Origin: Mycobacterium sp. KBS0706
GTDB lineage: Bacteria > Pseudomonadota > Alphaproteobacteria > DSM-16000 > Inquilinaceae
Assembly (NCBI RefSeq): GCF_005938675.2
Contig: NZ_VCCH02000030.1
Location: 21,087 to 85,086 of the forward strand
Direction of reading: 5' to 3'
Length of the DNA stretch: 64,000 nucleotides
The notes beneath the pieces were generated by a model. It searched no databases. It was not told the origin of the DNA and saw only the letters and a list, made by a program, of their open reading frames with translations. Below are positions 9,445-17,460 of the stretch, piece by piece. The translations under genes were made by a program, and so were the position numbers. Position 1 is the first letter of the stretch, and the number at the start of each line of letters is the position of its first letter.

Positions 9445-10344
9445 CTATAGCCCGTCGCCCAGGCCCCAGTGGCTCCCCCAGCGCGGGTCGGCTTCGTCGC
9501 GGACGTCCTGGAAGCGGATGTCGGCCGACAGGCGCAGGATCCCGTCCGGGTCGTCGTTGCGGGTCGCGGCGTGGATCATGTAGGGGCTGTGCAGCACCAC
9601 ATCGCCGGCGGCGTAATCCGCGGCCAGCCAGCGGGTGCCGAAGCGCTCCGCCATCGCCGGCAGGTCCTTCGAGATCCAGCCGGTCTCCGTCATGTTGCGG
9701 TTGTAGGCGCTGATCCGCTCCTCCGGCGACAGCCCGGCATTTTTGCGGCCGAACTCCGCCTCCATCTCGCGGCCCAGGCGATGCGACCCTTCGAGGTAGA
9801 GGAGGCCGCCCATCCGCACCGGCACGTCGCCGATCGGGATCCAGGCGGTGACCAGCCGGTCGGTGCCGGCGCGCAGATAGATCAGGTCGTAATGCGCCCC
9901 GGTCGCGCCCGGGTCGCCGGGCCGGGTGAAGCGCAGGATCTTGCGCCGGTGCAGCGTGGAGTTGCCGCCGATCAGTCGGTCGATGAAGCGCCACAGCTCC
10001 GGCATCAGGCAGAAGGATTCGAAGGCCGAGGACCGCACCAGCTCCATCAGCCGGCCACGCGAGGCGGCATCGGCCGGGCGGTCGGAGGTCCTGCCCTCGA
10101 CCGGGTCGGAGCCTTCGGCCAGCAGGCCGAATTCGGCGAATTGCGCGAAGACATGGCGGCGGAACTCCAGCACCGCCGCCCGCGGCAGCAGCGACCGCAG
10201 CCAAAGATAGCCTTCGGAGTCGTAGCGCGACCGCAGAGCGGCGAGACCCTCCGCCGGATCGCTCGGCGCCAGCCAGCCCAGCCGCGCCGGGCTGCAATCC
10301 AGCGCATAGCCGTTCGACGACAGAGCGGACGGCAGAACGCCCAT
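9445..10344 (-). CDS. PhyH-type Fe(II)/2-oxoglutarate dioxygenase
   Basis: The 299-residue protein has the PhyH double-stranded beta-helix features: the H-x-D pair His151/Asp153 (GAHYDLIYL), distal His258 (LHSPYMIHAATRND) and Arg271 placed to bind 2-oxoglutarate. Family members hydroxylate small metabolites or lipids. The start at 10344 is set by a strong GGGAGGAAGGG directly before the ATG; an in-frame ATG 75 bp upstream lacks this. No biosynthetic neighbours reveal the substrate. A 19-bp palindrome lies about 50 bp upstream. Confidence 0.82.
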   Translation of the reverse strand: MGVLPSALSSNGYALDCSPARLGWLAPSDPAEGLAALRSRYDSEGYLWLRSLLPRAAVLEFRRHVFAQFAEFGLLAEGSDPVEGRTSDRPADAASRGRLMELVRSSAFESFCLMPELWRFIDRLIGGNSTLHRRKILRFTRPGDPGATGAHYDLIYLRAGTDRLVTAWIPIGDVPVRMGGLLYLEGSHRLGREMEAEFGRKNAGLSPEERISAYNRNMTETGWISKDLPAMAERFGTRWLAADYAAGDVVLHSPYMIHAATRNDDPDGILRLSADIRFQDVRDEADPRWGSHWGLGDGL

Positions 10345-10393
10345 CCCTTCCTCCCATGACGCATACGCCTTGCGGCGCTTGGCGGCTATGATG

Positions 10394-10412
10394 CACTCCA
10401 TGGCGTGGAGTG
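10394..10412. promoter_or_regulatory. 19-bp palindrome between dioxygenase and cation transporter genes
   Basis: CACTCCA-TGGCG-TGGAGTG has perfect 7-bp arms. It lies between two divergent genes, 50 bp from the dioxygenase start and 122 bp from the transporter start, as expected for a repressor or activator site. No regulator gene is adjacent, so the binding protein is unknown. Confidence 0.45.
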
Positions 10413-10533
10413 TCGTCACGTCGCGGCAGCTTTTCCTCCGGAATCCTCAGGTCGAGGCTCAGAGAGACATGTCCTGGTCCGAGACGAAGCCGACGGCTCT
10501 CCGCCTTTGCCCTGGAACAGGAAGCGGCCGCTG

Positions 10534-11427
10534 ATGGACCGCGCCTCCCAGGCCGCGCTGGCCAGCATCTTCGTCGGGGCGCTGGTGCTGGGACTCAAAT
10601 TCCTGGCCTATTGGGTCACCGGCTCGATCGCGCTGTACTCCGACGCGCTCGAGAGCATCATCAATGTGCTCGCGGCCGGCGCCGCCTTCATCGCATTGCG
10701 GGTCTCGTCGCAGCCGGCGGATGCCAACCACTCCTACGGCCACACCAAGGCCGAGTACTTCTCCGCGGTCTTCGGGGGGCTGCTGGTGGTGCTGGCCGCG
10801 CTGTCGATCCTGCGCGAGGCGTATGCAGGCCTGCTCGACCCCCAGCCGCTCGATGCGCCGGCGCTGGGCCTGGCGATCAGCGGGGTGGCGTCGGCCATCA
10901 ACGGTGCCTGGGGCTGGGCCTTGCTGCGCTGGGGTCGCAGCCTCCGCGCCCCGGCGCTGGTCGCGGACGGCCGGCACGTCCTGACCGACGTCTACACCTC
11001 CGGCGGGGTGTTGGTCGGGGTCGGCCTGGTGGCCCTGACCGGCTGGCAGATCCTCGATCCGATCCTCGCCGCGATCGTGGCGCTGAACATCCTCTGGTCC
11101 GGCTACGTCATGGTCCGGGATTCGGTCGGCGGCCTGATGGACGAGGCGGTGCCGCCGGAGACCCTGGTGCGCATCCGCGAGGCGATCGCGCGCACCGGCG
11201 GCGGCGCTCTCGAAGCCCATGACGTGCGCACCCGGCACGCCGGGCGGATGACCTTCATCGACTTCCACTTGGTCGTGCCGGGCACGATGAGCGTCTCCAG
11301 GGCGCACGACATCTGCGACCGGATCGAAGCGACGCTGAAACAGGACATCGGCGCCGACACGATCATCAGCATCCATGTCGAGCCGGAGGAGAAGGCCAAG
11401 CACGCCGGCGTGGCCATCGCCCGATGA
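10534..11427 (+). CDS. Cation diffusion facilitator transporter
   Basis: The 297-residue inner-membrane protein has the CDF plan: six predicted spans, the Y-S-D-A-L-E-S site in span 2, HSYGHTKAEYFSA before span 3, the H-V-L-T-D motif in span 5, and a cytoplasmic ferredoxin-like dimer domain from about residue 205 (RTGGGALEAHDVRTRHAGRM region). CDFs export Zn, Fe, Co, Cd or Mn by proton antiport. The span-2 site DALES differs from the Zn-type DxxxD, so metal choice is open. The start at 10534 removes a 43-residue upstream extension with no family similarity. Confidence 0.88.
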   Translation: MDRASQAALASIFVGALVLGLKFLAYWVTGSIALYSDALESIINVLAAGAAFIALRVSSQPADANHSYGHTKAEYFSAVFGGLLVVLAALSILREAYAGLLDPQPLDAPALGLAISGVASAINGAWGWALLRWGRSLRAPALVADGRHVLTDVYTSGGVLVGVGLVALTGWQILDPILAAIVALNILWSGYVMVRDSVGGLMDEAVPPETLVRIREAIARTGGGALEAHDVRTRHAGRMTFIDFHLVVPGTMSVSRAHDICDRIEATLKQDIGADTIISIHVEPEEKAKHAGVAIAR

Positions 11428-11436
11428 CGGGGAGGC

Positions 11437-12231
11437 TCAGCCGACGGCGGCGGTGATCAGCACGTCGACAGCGCCGACGCCGTCGAACTCGGCCTCGGCC
11501 CGGTCGCCCGGCTTCACCACATGGACGCCGGTGGTCATGCCGGTCAGCACCCAGCTGCCGGCGGGCAGGTCCCGGCCGCGGCGGCCGAGATGCTCGGCCA
11601 GGAAGGCGAGGGAGGCGATCGGCCCGCCGCCAGCGACGCGGGCGGCACTGCCCTCGCCGACCACCTCGCCGTCGACCCGCATCCGCACGGTCCAGTCGGA
11701 CGGCGCCCGGCTGTCCCACGCCGGGATCTCGGGGCCGAGCACGAGGCCGGCATTGTTGCCGAAATCGCTGGCCACGGCGCCGGGGCCGAGGTCGTTCAGC
11801 GTCGCCAGCGGGCTGCCGGCGATCTCCATCCCGGCATGCACCGCGGCCACGAAGGGCCGCATCTCGTCGAGGGTGCGCGGCCGTGCCTCGGCGGGGATGT
11901 CGCGGCCGATCCGCAGCACGAATTCGGCCTCGACCGCGCCGAAGCCGCCGCGGATCACCGGCGTTTCCACCCGGCGCTCGCGGGCGTCGCGGAAATTGCG
12001 GGCGAAGACCGGCCCGGCCAGGCGCGGCGCGTCGTAGCGCGGCCGCCAGGTCTCGGCGATGCCGGCCACCTTCCAGCCGACCAGCGCATCGGTCCACAGG
12101 CCCAGCGCTTCCTCCTGCACCGCATAGGCGGTGGGCAGGTCCGGCGGCAGCGTGCCGGGATAATCCGGCAGGGCGCGGGCGGCGCGGCGCGCCTCGGTGA
12201 AAGCGATGGCCAGGTCGCGGCTCGAACTCAT
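11437..12231 (-). CDS. 2-keto-4-pentenoate hydratase / FAH-family enzyme
   Basis: The 264-residue protein matches the hydratase/decarboxylase branch of the fumarylacetoacetase superfamily: AYAVQEEALGLW near the start, GWKVAGIAETW, GAVEAEFVLRIGRDI with metal-ligand glutamates (about 100-110), and the closing G-S-W-V-L-T-G-M-T-T region. These enzymes add water to, or cleave, small 2-keto acids with Mg or Mn. A GGAG six bases before the ATG at 12231 decides the start. It is divergent from GntR-kduI-kduD, so a 2-keto-3-deoxy sugar acid is a reasonable but unproven substrate. Confidence 0.8.
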   Translation of the reverse strand: MSSSRDLAIAFTEARRAARALPDYPGTLPPDLPTAYAVQEEALGLWTDALVGWKVAGIAETWRPRYDAPRLAGPVFARNFRDARERRVETPVIRGGFGAVEAEFVLRIGRDIPAEARPRTLDEMRPFVAAVHAGMEIAGSPLATLNDLGPGAVASDFGNNAGLVLGPEIPAWDSRAPSDWTVRMRVDGEVVGEGSAARVAGGGPIASLAFLAEHLGRRGRDLPAGSWVLTGMTTGVHVVKPGDRAEAEFDGVGAVDVLITAAVG

Positions 12232-12315
12232 GGCGGGCTCCATCGGCTGATCTGGATTCTTGTGTATGGTAGTATGGGCTGTTATGCAAGGCGGCAACGG
12301 CATGCAGGATCCGGC

Positions 12316-13017
12316 GTGAAGATCGACCCCGCCCACAGCTTCGAATCCGCCGCGCATCGGCTGGAGCGCGAGCTGCGCCGCGCCATCGTGGCGCTGGAGC
12401 TGCCGCCCGGCGCCCGGCTGTCGGAGCAGGAGATCGCCCAGCGCTACGGCGTGTCGCGCCAGCCGGTGCGCGAGGCGCTGATCGCGCTGGCGAAGACCCG
12501 GCTGGTCGAGGTGCAGCCGCAGCGCGGTACGGTCGTGGTCAAGCTGTCGGTGCGGCGCATGGCCGAGGCTCGCTTCGTCCGCGAGACGGTCGAGGTGGCG
12601 CTGGTGCGGCGCGCCTGCGAGGGCTTCGACCGGTCGAGCCGCGAGCGCATCGATGACCTGCTCGACGCCCAGGCCAAGGCCGCGTCGCGCGGCAACCATC
12701 ACGACTTCCAGCGCGCCGACGAGCTGTTCCACATCGCCATTGCCGAGGGCGCCGGCTGCGGCCTGGCCTGGATGGCGGTGGAGGACCTCAAGGCGCATAT
12801 GGACCGGATCTGCACCCTGACGCTGCCGGGCGCCGAGGCGATGCTGCCGCTGGTCGACCAGCACCGCGCCATCATGGCGGCGATCGACGCCCGCGACCCC
12901 GACGCGGCGGAGCGGGCGATGCGCCACCACCTGACCGAGATCCTGCGCGCCCTGCCGCGGATCGAGGCTGAACACCCCGAATTGTTCGACGAGCCCGCCC
13001 CGGGCCGCATCCGATAG
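12316..13017 (+). CDS. GntR family regulator, FCD type
   Basis: The 233-residue protein has a GntR winged helix at residues 15-75 (LPPGARLSEQEIAQRYGVSR, QPVREAL) and a FadR C-terminal (FCD) domain with likely metal-ligand Asp/His residues (DELFHIAIAEGAG, later VDQHRAIM and MRHHLTE). FCD regulators often sense organic acids. It starts the kdu operon, with 16 bp to kduI, and is divergent from the FAH-family gene, so it probably governs hexuronate use. The GTG start at 12316 has AGGAT upstream; no in-frame ATG precedes the domain. Confidence 0.88.
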   Translation: MKIDPAHSFESAAHRLERELRRAIVALELPPGARLSEQEIAQRYGVSRQPVREALIALAKTRLVEVQPQRGTVVVKLSVRRMAEARFVRETVEVALVRRACEGFDRSSRERIDDLLDAQAKAASRGNHHDFQRADELFHIAIAEGAGCGLAWMAVEDLKAHMDRICTLTLPGAEAMLPLVDQHRAIMAAIDARDPDAAERAMRHHLTEILRALPRIEAEHPELFDEPAPGRIR

Positions 13018-13033
13018 ACGCGAAGAGGACAGC

Positions 13034-13888
13034 ATGACTGCGAGCGACGCCGCGACCACCCGCCAGGCGGTGCATTACGAGCAGGCCGAGATGCTCGACG
13101 GCGAGGATCTGCGCCGGCATTTCCTGATCGAGCAGCTGATGGCGCCGGGCGGGCTGAGCGCGACCTACACCCATTACGACCGCATGCTGGTGATGGGCGC
13201 GGTACCGACCGATGCGCCGCTGGTGGTCGGCGAGGATCTGGCGAAGCTGGTCGGCAGCGCCACGCTGCTGGAGCGGCGCGAGCTCGGCCTGATCAATGTC
13301 GGCGGGCCCGGCCGGGTGACCGCCGACAGCGCGGTGTACGAGGTCGGGCCGCAGGACGCGCTCTATCTCGGCAAGGGCATCGCCTCGGTCGCCTTCGCCA
13401 GCGTCGACCCGGCCAACCCGGCGAAGTTTTACATCAACTCGACCCCGGCCCATGCCGGCCTGCCGTCGCGGGTGGTCGCCCGGAACCAGGCGATCGTCAA
13501 GGAGCTCGGCGCGCCCGAGACCAGCAACCGCCGCACCCTGCACCAGTACCTGCACCCCGAGGTGCTGCCGACCTGCCAGCTGCTGATGGGCCTGACCCGG
13601 CTGCACAGCGGCAGCGTCTGGAACACCATGCCGGCGCACACCCATGACCGGCGGATGGAGGCCTATTTCTACTTCGAGCTGCCCGCCGATGCGGTGGTGA
13701 TGCATTTCATGGGCCGGCCCGCGGCCACCCGCCACCTGGTGGTGCGCAACGAGCAGGCGGTGCTGTCGCCGCCCTGGTCGATCCATTGCGGCGCCGGCAC
13801 CGCCGCGTATGCCTTCATCTGGAGCATGGCCGGCGACAACCAGGCCTTCACCGACATGGACTTCGTCGCCATGGGGGACCTGCTGTGA
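13034..13888 (+). CDS. kduI: 5-dehydro-4-deoxy-D-glucuronate isomerase
   Basis: The 284-residue protein is collinear with KduI: an N-terminal VHYEQAEMLDGEDLRRHFLIE, the Zn-binding cupin with His202, His204, Glu209 (PAHTHDRRMEAYFYF) and His251 (WSIHCGAGT). It isomerises 4-deoxy-L-threo-5-hexosulose uronate, the product of pectin/uronate lyases, to 3-deoxy-D-glycero-2,5-hexodiulosonate in the cytoplasm. kduD overlaps its stop by 3 bp and performs the next step. Length and all four ligands are normal. Confidence 0.95.
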   Translation: MTASDAATTRQAVHYEQAEMLDGEDLRRHFLIEQLMAPGGLSATYTHYDRMLVMGAVPTDAPLVVGEDLAKLVGSATLLERRELGLINVGGPGRVTADSAVYEVGPQDALYLGKGIASVAFASVDPANPAKFYINSTPAHAGLPSRVVARNQAIVKELGAPETSNRRTLHQYLHPEVLPTCQLLMGLTRLHSGSVWNTMPAHTHDRRMEAYFYFELPADAVVMHFMGRPAATRHLVVRNEQAVLSPPWSIHCGAGTAAYAFIWSMAGDNQAFTDMDFVAMGDLL

Positions 13889-14640
13889 GCCTGTTCGACC
13901 TGTCCGGCCAGGTGGCGTTGGTCACCGGCGCGCGCACCGGCCTCGGCCAGGGCATCGCCCTGGCGCTGGCCGAGGCCGGGGCCGACATCGCCGGGCTCGG
14001 CTCGCGCCCGATGCCGGACACCGCGGCGGCGGTCGCCGGCACCGGCCGCCGCTTCGTCGAGGTGGTGCGCGACCTGGGGGATTCCTCCGGGCTCGAAGCG
14101 GTGGTGGCCGACATCGTCGCCCGGATCGGCGGCATCGACATCCTGGTCAACAATGCCGGCATCATCCGCCGCGCCGACCTCCTGGAGTTCAGCGAGGCGG
14201 ACTGGGACGCGGTGATGGCGGTCAACCTGAAGAGCGCCTTCTTCCTCAGCCAGGCCGTCGCCCGCCACATGGTGGGGCAGGGCATCCGGGGCCGGATCAT
14301 CCACATCGCCTCGGTGCTGTCCTTCCAGGGCGGCATCCGGGTGCCGTCCTACACCGCTGCCAAGCACGGCATCGCCGGGCTGACCCGGGCGATGGCGAAC
14401 GAGCTGGCGCCGAAGGGCATCACCGTCAACGCCATCGCCCCCGGCTATATGGAGACCGACAACACCGAGGCGCTGCGCGCCGACCCGGTGCGCACCCGCC
14501 AGATCCTCGACCGCATCCCGGCCGGCCGCTGGGGCGTGCCGCAGGATCTGGCGACGGCGACGCTGTTCCTGGCCTCGCCGCACAGCGGCTATGTGACCGG
14601 CACGCTGCTGCCGGTCGATGGCGGCTGGCTGGCGCGATAA
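13885..14640 (+). CDS. kduD: 2-dehydro-3-deoxy-D-gluconate 5-dehydrogenase
   Basis: The 251-residue SDR has TGARTGLG at 14-21, NNAG at 88-91, Ser142, Tyr155 and Lys159 (YTAAK). The MSLFDLSGQVALVTGARTGL opening is typical of KduD. It reduces 3-deoxy-D-glycero-2,5-hexodiulosonate to 2-keto-3-deoxygluconate with NAD(P)H. The GTG start overlaps the kduI stop (GTGA), giving translational coupling. KDG kinase and KDPG aldolase, needed to finish the pathway, are not in the window. Confidence 0.93.
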   Translation: MSLFDLSGQVALVTGARTGLGQGIALALAEAGADIAGLGSRPMPDTAAAVAGTGRRFVEVVRDLGDSSGLEAVVADIVARIGGIDILVNNAGIIRRADLLEFSEADWDAVMAVNLKSAFFLSQAVARHMVGQGIRGRIIHIASVLSFQGGIRVPSYTAAKHGIAGLTRAMANELAPKGITVNAIAPGYMETDNTEALRADPVRTRQILDRIPAGRWGVPQDLATATLFLASPHSGYVTGTLLPVDGGWLAR

Positions 14641-14644
14641 TATT

Positions 14645-14692
14645 TCGATTGAATTTGTATCGAATTCGTGCCATAAAGACATATTCAATCGA
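14645..14692. other. A+T-rich inverted repeat after kduD
   Basis: Perfect 10-bp arms TCGATTGAAT (14645-14654) and ATTCAATCGA (14683-14692) bracket a 28-bp spacer. It lies in a strikingly A+T-rich stretch of about 90 bp directly after the kduD stop and before the collar-protein genes. The spacer is long for a terminator, so it could be a terminator, an operator for the collar genes, or a boundary scar. Confidence 0.45.
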
Positions 14693-14820
14693 TTAAGATT
14701 GAAGCTATATTTCTCTTCGTTTTATTCTCGCTGATGCCGGCTCCGGGCCATCCTGTCGATGGCGAGGAGCCGGCATCGTGCGTTTGTTGCATTCTCGATC
14801 CATTTTCAGGAGCATTTCAG

Positions 14821-15411
14821 ATGGAACCTTTCCTCGCGACGATCATGGGCTGGGCTCCGAACTTCGCGCCGCGCGGCTGGGCCTATTGCGGGGGGCAGAT
14901 CCTGGCCATCGCGCAGAACACGGCGCTGTTCAGCCTGCTCGGCACCACTTACGGCGGCAATGGCCAGACCACCTTCGCTCTGCCCAACCTGTTTAGCCGG
15001 CTGCCGATCGGTGCCGGCCAGGGGCCGGGGCTGAGCTCTTATGACCTCGGCCAGCTGGGCGGCACCGAGAGCACGACCCTGACCACCAACAACCTGCCGG
15101 CGCACGCCCATCCCGCAGGGACTTTGGCCGGGCAACAGACGGTGACCACCAACACCGGCAGCACCTCCCAGACGACGGCTGCCGCCGGCTCGATCCTGGG
15201 GGCGCCGAACTTCCTGGACAGCGCCTCCGGCTCGACCGTCAACGTCAACACCTTCGCCGCCGGCGGCTCCACCCCGGCGGTCGCCCTGGCGGTCCCGGTC
15301 ACCGGCGCGACCGGCCCGGCCGGCGGCACCCAGCCCTTCTCGATCATGCCGCCCTATCTGGCGATCAACTGGATCATCGCGCTCGAAGGCATCTTCCCGT
15401 CGCGCAACTGA
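14821..15411 (+). CDS. Phage tail collar / microcystin-dependent-like protein (copy 1)
   Basis: The 196-residue protein starts MEPFLATIMGWAPNFAPRGW, followed by CGGQILAIAQNTALFSLLGT and TYGGNGQTTFALPNL, the tail-collar domain as found in MdpB-type proteins. The middle is Thr/Ser/Asn-rich and the end (PPYLAINWIIALEGIFPSRN) is the conserved C terminus. Such proteins resemble short tail-fibre receptor modules, but often stand alone in bacterial genomes with uncertain function. A near-identical copy follows 67 bp downstream. TCAGGAGCATTTCAG before the ATG provides the ribosome site. Confidence 0.85.
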   Translation: MEPFLATIMGWAPNFAPRGWAYCGGQILAIAQNTALFSLLGTTYGGNGQTTFALPNLFSRLPIGAGQGPGLSSYDLGQLGGTESTTLTTNNLPAHAHPAGTLAGQQTVTTNTGSTSQTTAAAGSILGAPNFLDSASGSTVNVNTFAAGGSTPAVALAVPVTGATGPAGGTQPFSIMPPYLAINWIIALEGIFPSRN

Positions 15412-15478
15412 GGACGCGCCGCAATCCTCGCCGTGCTCGTTTTCGACGATTATTGACCCTTGTCAGGAGCATTTCGGA

Positions 15479-16069
15479 ATGGAAGCTTTTCTTGCCACGA
15501 TCATGGGCTGGGCCCCGAACTTCGCGCCGCGCGGCTGGGCGTTCTGCGGCGGCCAGATCATGTCGATCGCGCAGAACCAGGCGCTGTTCAGCCTGCTCGG
15601 CACCACCTATGGCGGCGACGGCGTGACCACCTTCGCCCTGCCCAACCTGTTCAGCCGGCTGCCGATCGGTGCCGGCCAGGGGCCGGGGCTGAGCAACTAT
15701 GTTCTCGGCCAGATGGGCGGCACCGAGAACACGACCCTGACCACCAACAACATGCCGGCGCACGCCCATCCTGCAGGGACTTTGGCCGGGCAACAGACGG
15801 TGACCACCAACACCGGCAGCACCTCCCAGACGACGGCCGACAACGGCTCGATCCTGGGGGCACCGAACTTCCTGGACAGCGCTTCCGGCTCGACCGTCAA
15901 CGTCAACACCTTCGCGCCCGGCGGCTCCACCCCGGCGGTCGCCCTGGCGGTCCCGGTCACCGGCGCGACCGGCCCGGCCGGCGGCACCCAGCCTTTCTCG
16001 ATCACGCCGCCCTATCTGGCGATCAACTGGATCATCGCGCTGGAAGGCATCTATCCATCGCGCAACTGA
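15479..16069 (+). CDS. Phage tail collar / microcystin-dependent-like protein (copy 2)
   Basis: This is the same length (196) as copy 1, with matching collar, Thr/Asn-rich and C-terminal segments; differences cluster in the first 110 residues and a few sites such as ADNGS for AAAGS. Long stretches of the second half are identical at the DNA level, so the pair has either duplicated recently or exchanged sequence. The AGGAGCATTTC ribosome site is also shared. A fixed pair ahead of a DUF6916-type gene suggests co-assembly, perhaps as a heteromer; that is inference. Confidence 0.85.
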   Translation: MEAFLATIMGWAPNFAPRGWAFCGGQIMSIAQNQALFSLLGTTYGGDGVTTFALPNLFSRLPIGAGQGPGLSNYVLGQMGGTENTTLTTNNMPAHAHPAGTLAGQQTVTTNTGSTSQTTADNGSILGAPNFLDSASGSTVNVNTFAPGGSTPAVALAVPVTGATGPAGGTQPFSITPPYLAINWIIALEGIYPSRN

Positions 16070-16078
16070 GGAAGCGCC

Positions 16079-16402
16079 ATGTTGCTCGCCGAGCTCAGCT
16101 TCGACGACTTCAAGGACCACACGGGCCGGACCTTCGTGGTCGAGGGGCCGGGCGGGCGGGTGGAGGCGACGCTGGTCGCTGCCCGCCTCTCGCCATATGG
16201 GTCGCCGGGCCTGCTGCGGCGCCACCCCTTCGCGATCCTGTTCACGGCGCCGCCGGTGCCGGAGCTCGGTGCGCAGGTCTACAACATCCGGCACCCGGCC
16301 AAGGGGCTGATGGAGGGCGTCTTCATCAACCCTGTGGCGCCGGCACCGGCGGACGTGCTCAAAGCCCAGGGGCTCCGCTTCTACGAGGCGGTGTTCAGCT
16401 GA
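16079..16402 (+). CDS. DUF6916-type protein linked to collar proteins
   Basis: The 107-residue protein begins LLAELSFDDFKDHTGRTFVV and contains RRHPFAILFTAPP and VYNIRHPAKGLMEGVFINPV. I recognise this as the small domain (DUF6916 as I recall it) repeatedly found next to microcystin-dependent collar proteins. It has no signal peptide or membrane span. It starts 9 bp after the second collar gene, so the three are one transcript. The role is unknown: partner, chaperone or baseplate-like connector are possible. Confidence 0.7.
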   Translation: MLLAELSFDDFKDHTGRTFVVEGPGGRVEATLVAARLSPYGSPGLLRRHPFAILFTAPPVPELGAQVYNIRHPAKGLMEGVFINPVAPAPADVLKAQGLRFYEAVFS

Positions 16403-16413
16403 GCCGGGCGCGG

Positions 16414-16451
16414 TCGATCGCGGCCGGAACCCGGCTCCGTGCCGCGATCGA
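16414..16451. terminator. Bidirectional terminator hairpin
   Basis: Perfect 11-bp arms TCGATCGCGGC and GCCGCGATCGA enclose 16 nt that themselves form a CGGA/TCCG stem. The hairpin sits between the convergent DUF6916-type and NagB-like genes; the plus strand then reads CTTCTTCC, a weak pyrimidine tract. Confidence 0.7.
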
Positions 16452-16468
16452 TAACGCCTTCTTCCCGG

Positions 16469-17287
16469 TCACGCCGCCTCCCGCGCGGCCGCGGCGTCGA
16501 GATGGATCTCCGGATGCCGGCAGCGATGCAGGATGGTGGCCGGCCAGTCGGGCTCGAAGTCGCGGCTCTCCAGCAGCCGCCGCACCGCCTGCCGCTTGTG
16601 GGCGCCGTGCAGGATCATCAGCGCCGCCCGCGACAGCCCGGCGATGGTGCCCAGGCCGACGGACACGCCCCGGCGCGGCACCTCGGCGATGGCGGCGAAG
16701 CCCGGGAAGGTTGCCATGTTGTCGCGCCGCGTCTCCTCCGCCAGCGCGACGATGCTTGTGCCGCTCTCGGCCGGGCTGCCCGGCGGGTTGAAGGCGACAT
16801 GGCCGTCGCTGGCGCCGCTGGCCAGCAGGAACAGGTCGATGCCGCCGGCATCGCGGATCCGCCGGTCATAGGCGTCGGGCCGCGCCGGGTCGGCGCACCA
16901 GATCCCCGCGGCCGGCAGCTGCCGCGGCGTCGGCAGCCTGGCGTTCACGACCGCGCGGATCTCCTGCTCGGCGAAGCGGCGGCAGCTGTAATGCGCCCGC
17001 GGGTCGCACAGCACCGGATGTCCAAGCTCCTTGGCCGGCCCCTCGACCAGATACTCGTCCATCAGCACCAGCACCAGCCGCGACAGGTCGAACCGGGTCA
17101 TCCCGGCCAGCGTCCCGAGCGCGGCATAGACCGGCGCGGCCGAGCGGCCGGCCGGGCAGCCCAGCAGGTAGGGCCGGTTCTCCTCCGCCGCGCGCTCGAT
17201 CCCGCCCAGGATGCGCTGGGCGACGGCGCGGCCCAGCGCGTCCGGCGTCGGATGGACGGTGACCGGGATGGCGATGGTGGATCGCAT
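16469..17287 (-). CDS. NagB-like sugar-phosphate isomerase/deaminase with altered active site
   Basis: The 272-residue protein has the glucosamine-6-phosphate deaminase fold: GRSAAPVYAAL phosphate loop, LMDEYLV (Asp77), and ASGASDGHVAFNPP holding Asp161 and His163, equivalent to NagB Asp141 and His143. The glutamate that follows Asn in NagB (GHIAFNEP, Glu148) is Pro168 here, so the ring-opening acid/base pair is incomplete. It may process a different sugar phosphate or act by a changed mechanism. AGGA eight bases upstream supports the ATG at 17287; a 25-residue longer form has no such site. No nagA gene is adjacent. Confidence 0.78.
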   Translation of the reverse strand: MRSTIAIPVTVHPTPDALGRAVAQRILGGIERAAEENRPYLLGCPAGRSAAPVYAALGTLAGMTRFDLSRLVLVLMDEYLVEGPAKELGHPVLCDPRAHYSCRRFAEQEIRAVVNARLPTPRQLPAAGIWCADPARPDAYDRRIRDAGGIDLFLLASGASDGHVAFNPPGSPAESGTSIVALAEETRRDNMATFPGFAAIAEVPRRGVSVGLGTIAGLSRAALMILHGAHKRQAVRRLLESRDFEPDWPATILHRCRHPEIHLDAAAAREAA

Positions 17288-17460
17288 GAGCGGGTCCTGG
17301 CGGCCGGCCGGAAACAGGGAGTGTGCAGAGCCCCGCCCCGCGGCGCAATCGCGGCCGGCCATTCAGCACCGCTGGCGCTGAAAGTGATCTGATCTTTCCA
17401 TTGGAACGCTGAAACCGGCGGGTCTAGGACTGGTCGACCCCAATACAGAGAGGCGCCGTC

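Noticed and set aside
10405..10533. A 43-residue N-terminal extension of the cation transporter.
   Set aside because: It is Pro/Arg-rich and unlike CDF proteins; it would begin inside the palindrome at 10394-10412.
14821..16402. A prophage remnant.
   Set aside because: Only collar-type proteins are present; there is no integrase, terminase, capsid or tail-tube gene, and such collar proteins are often free-standing.
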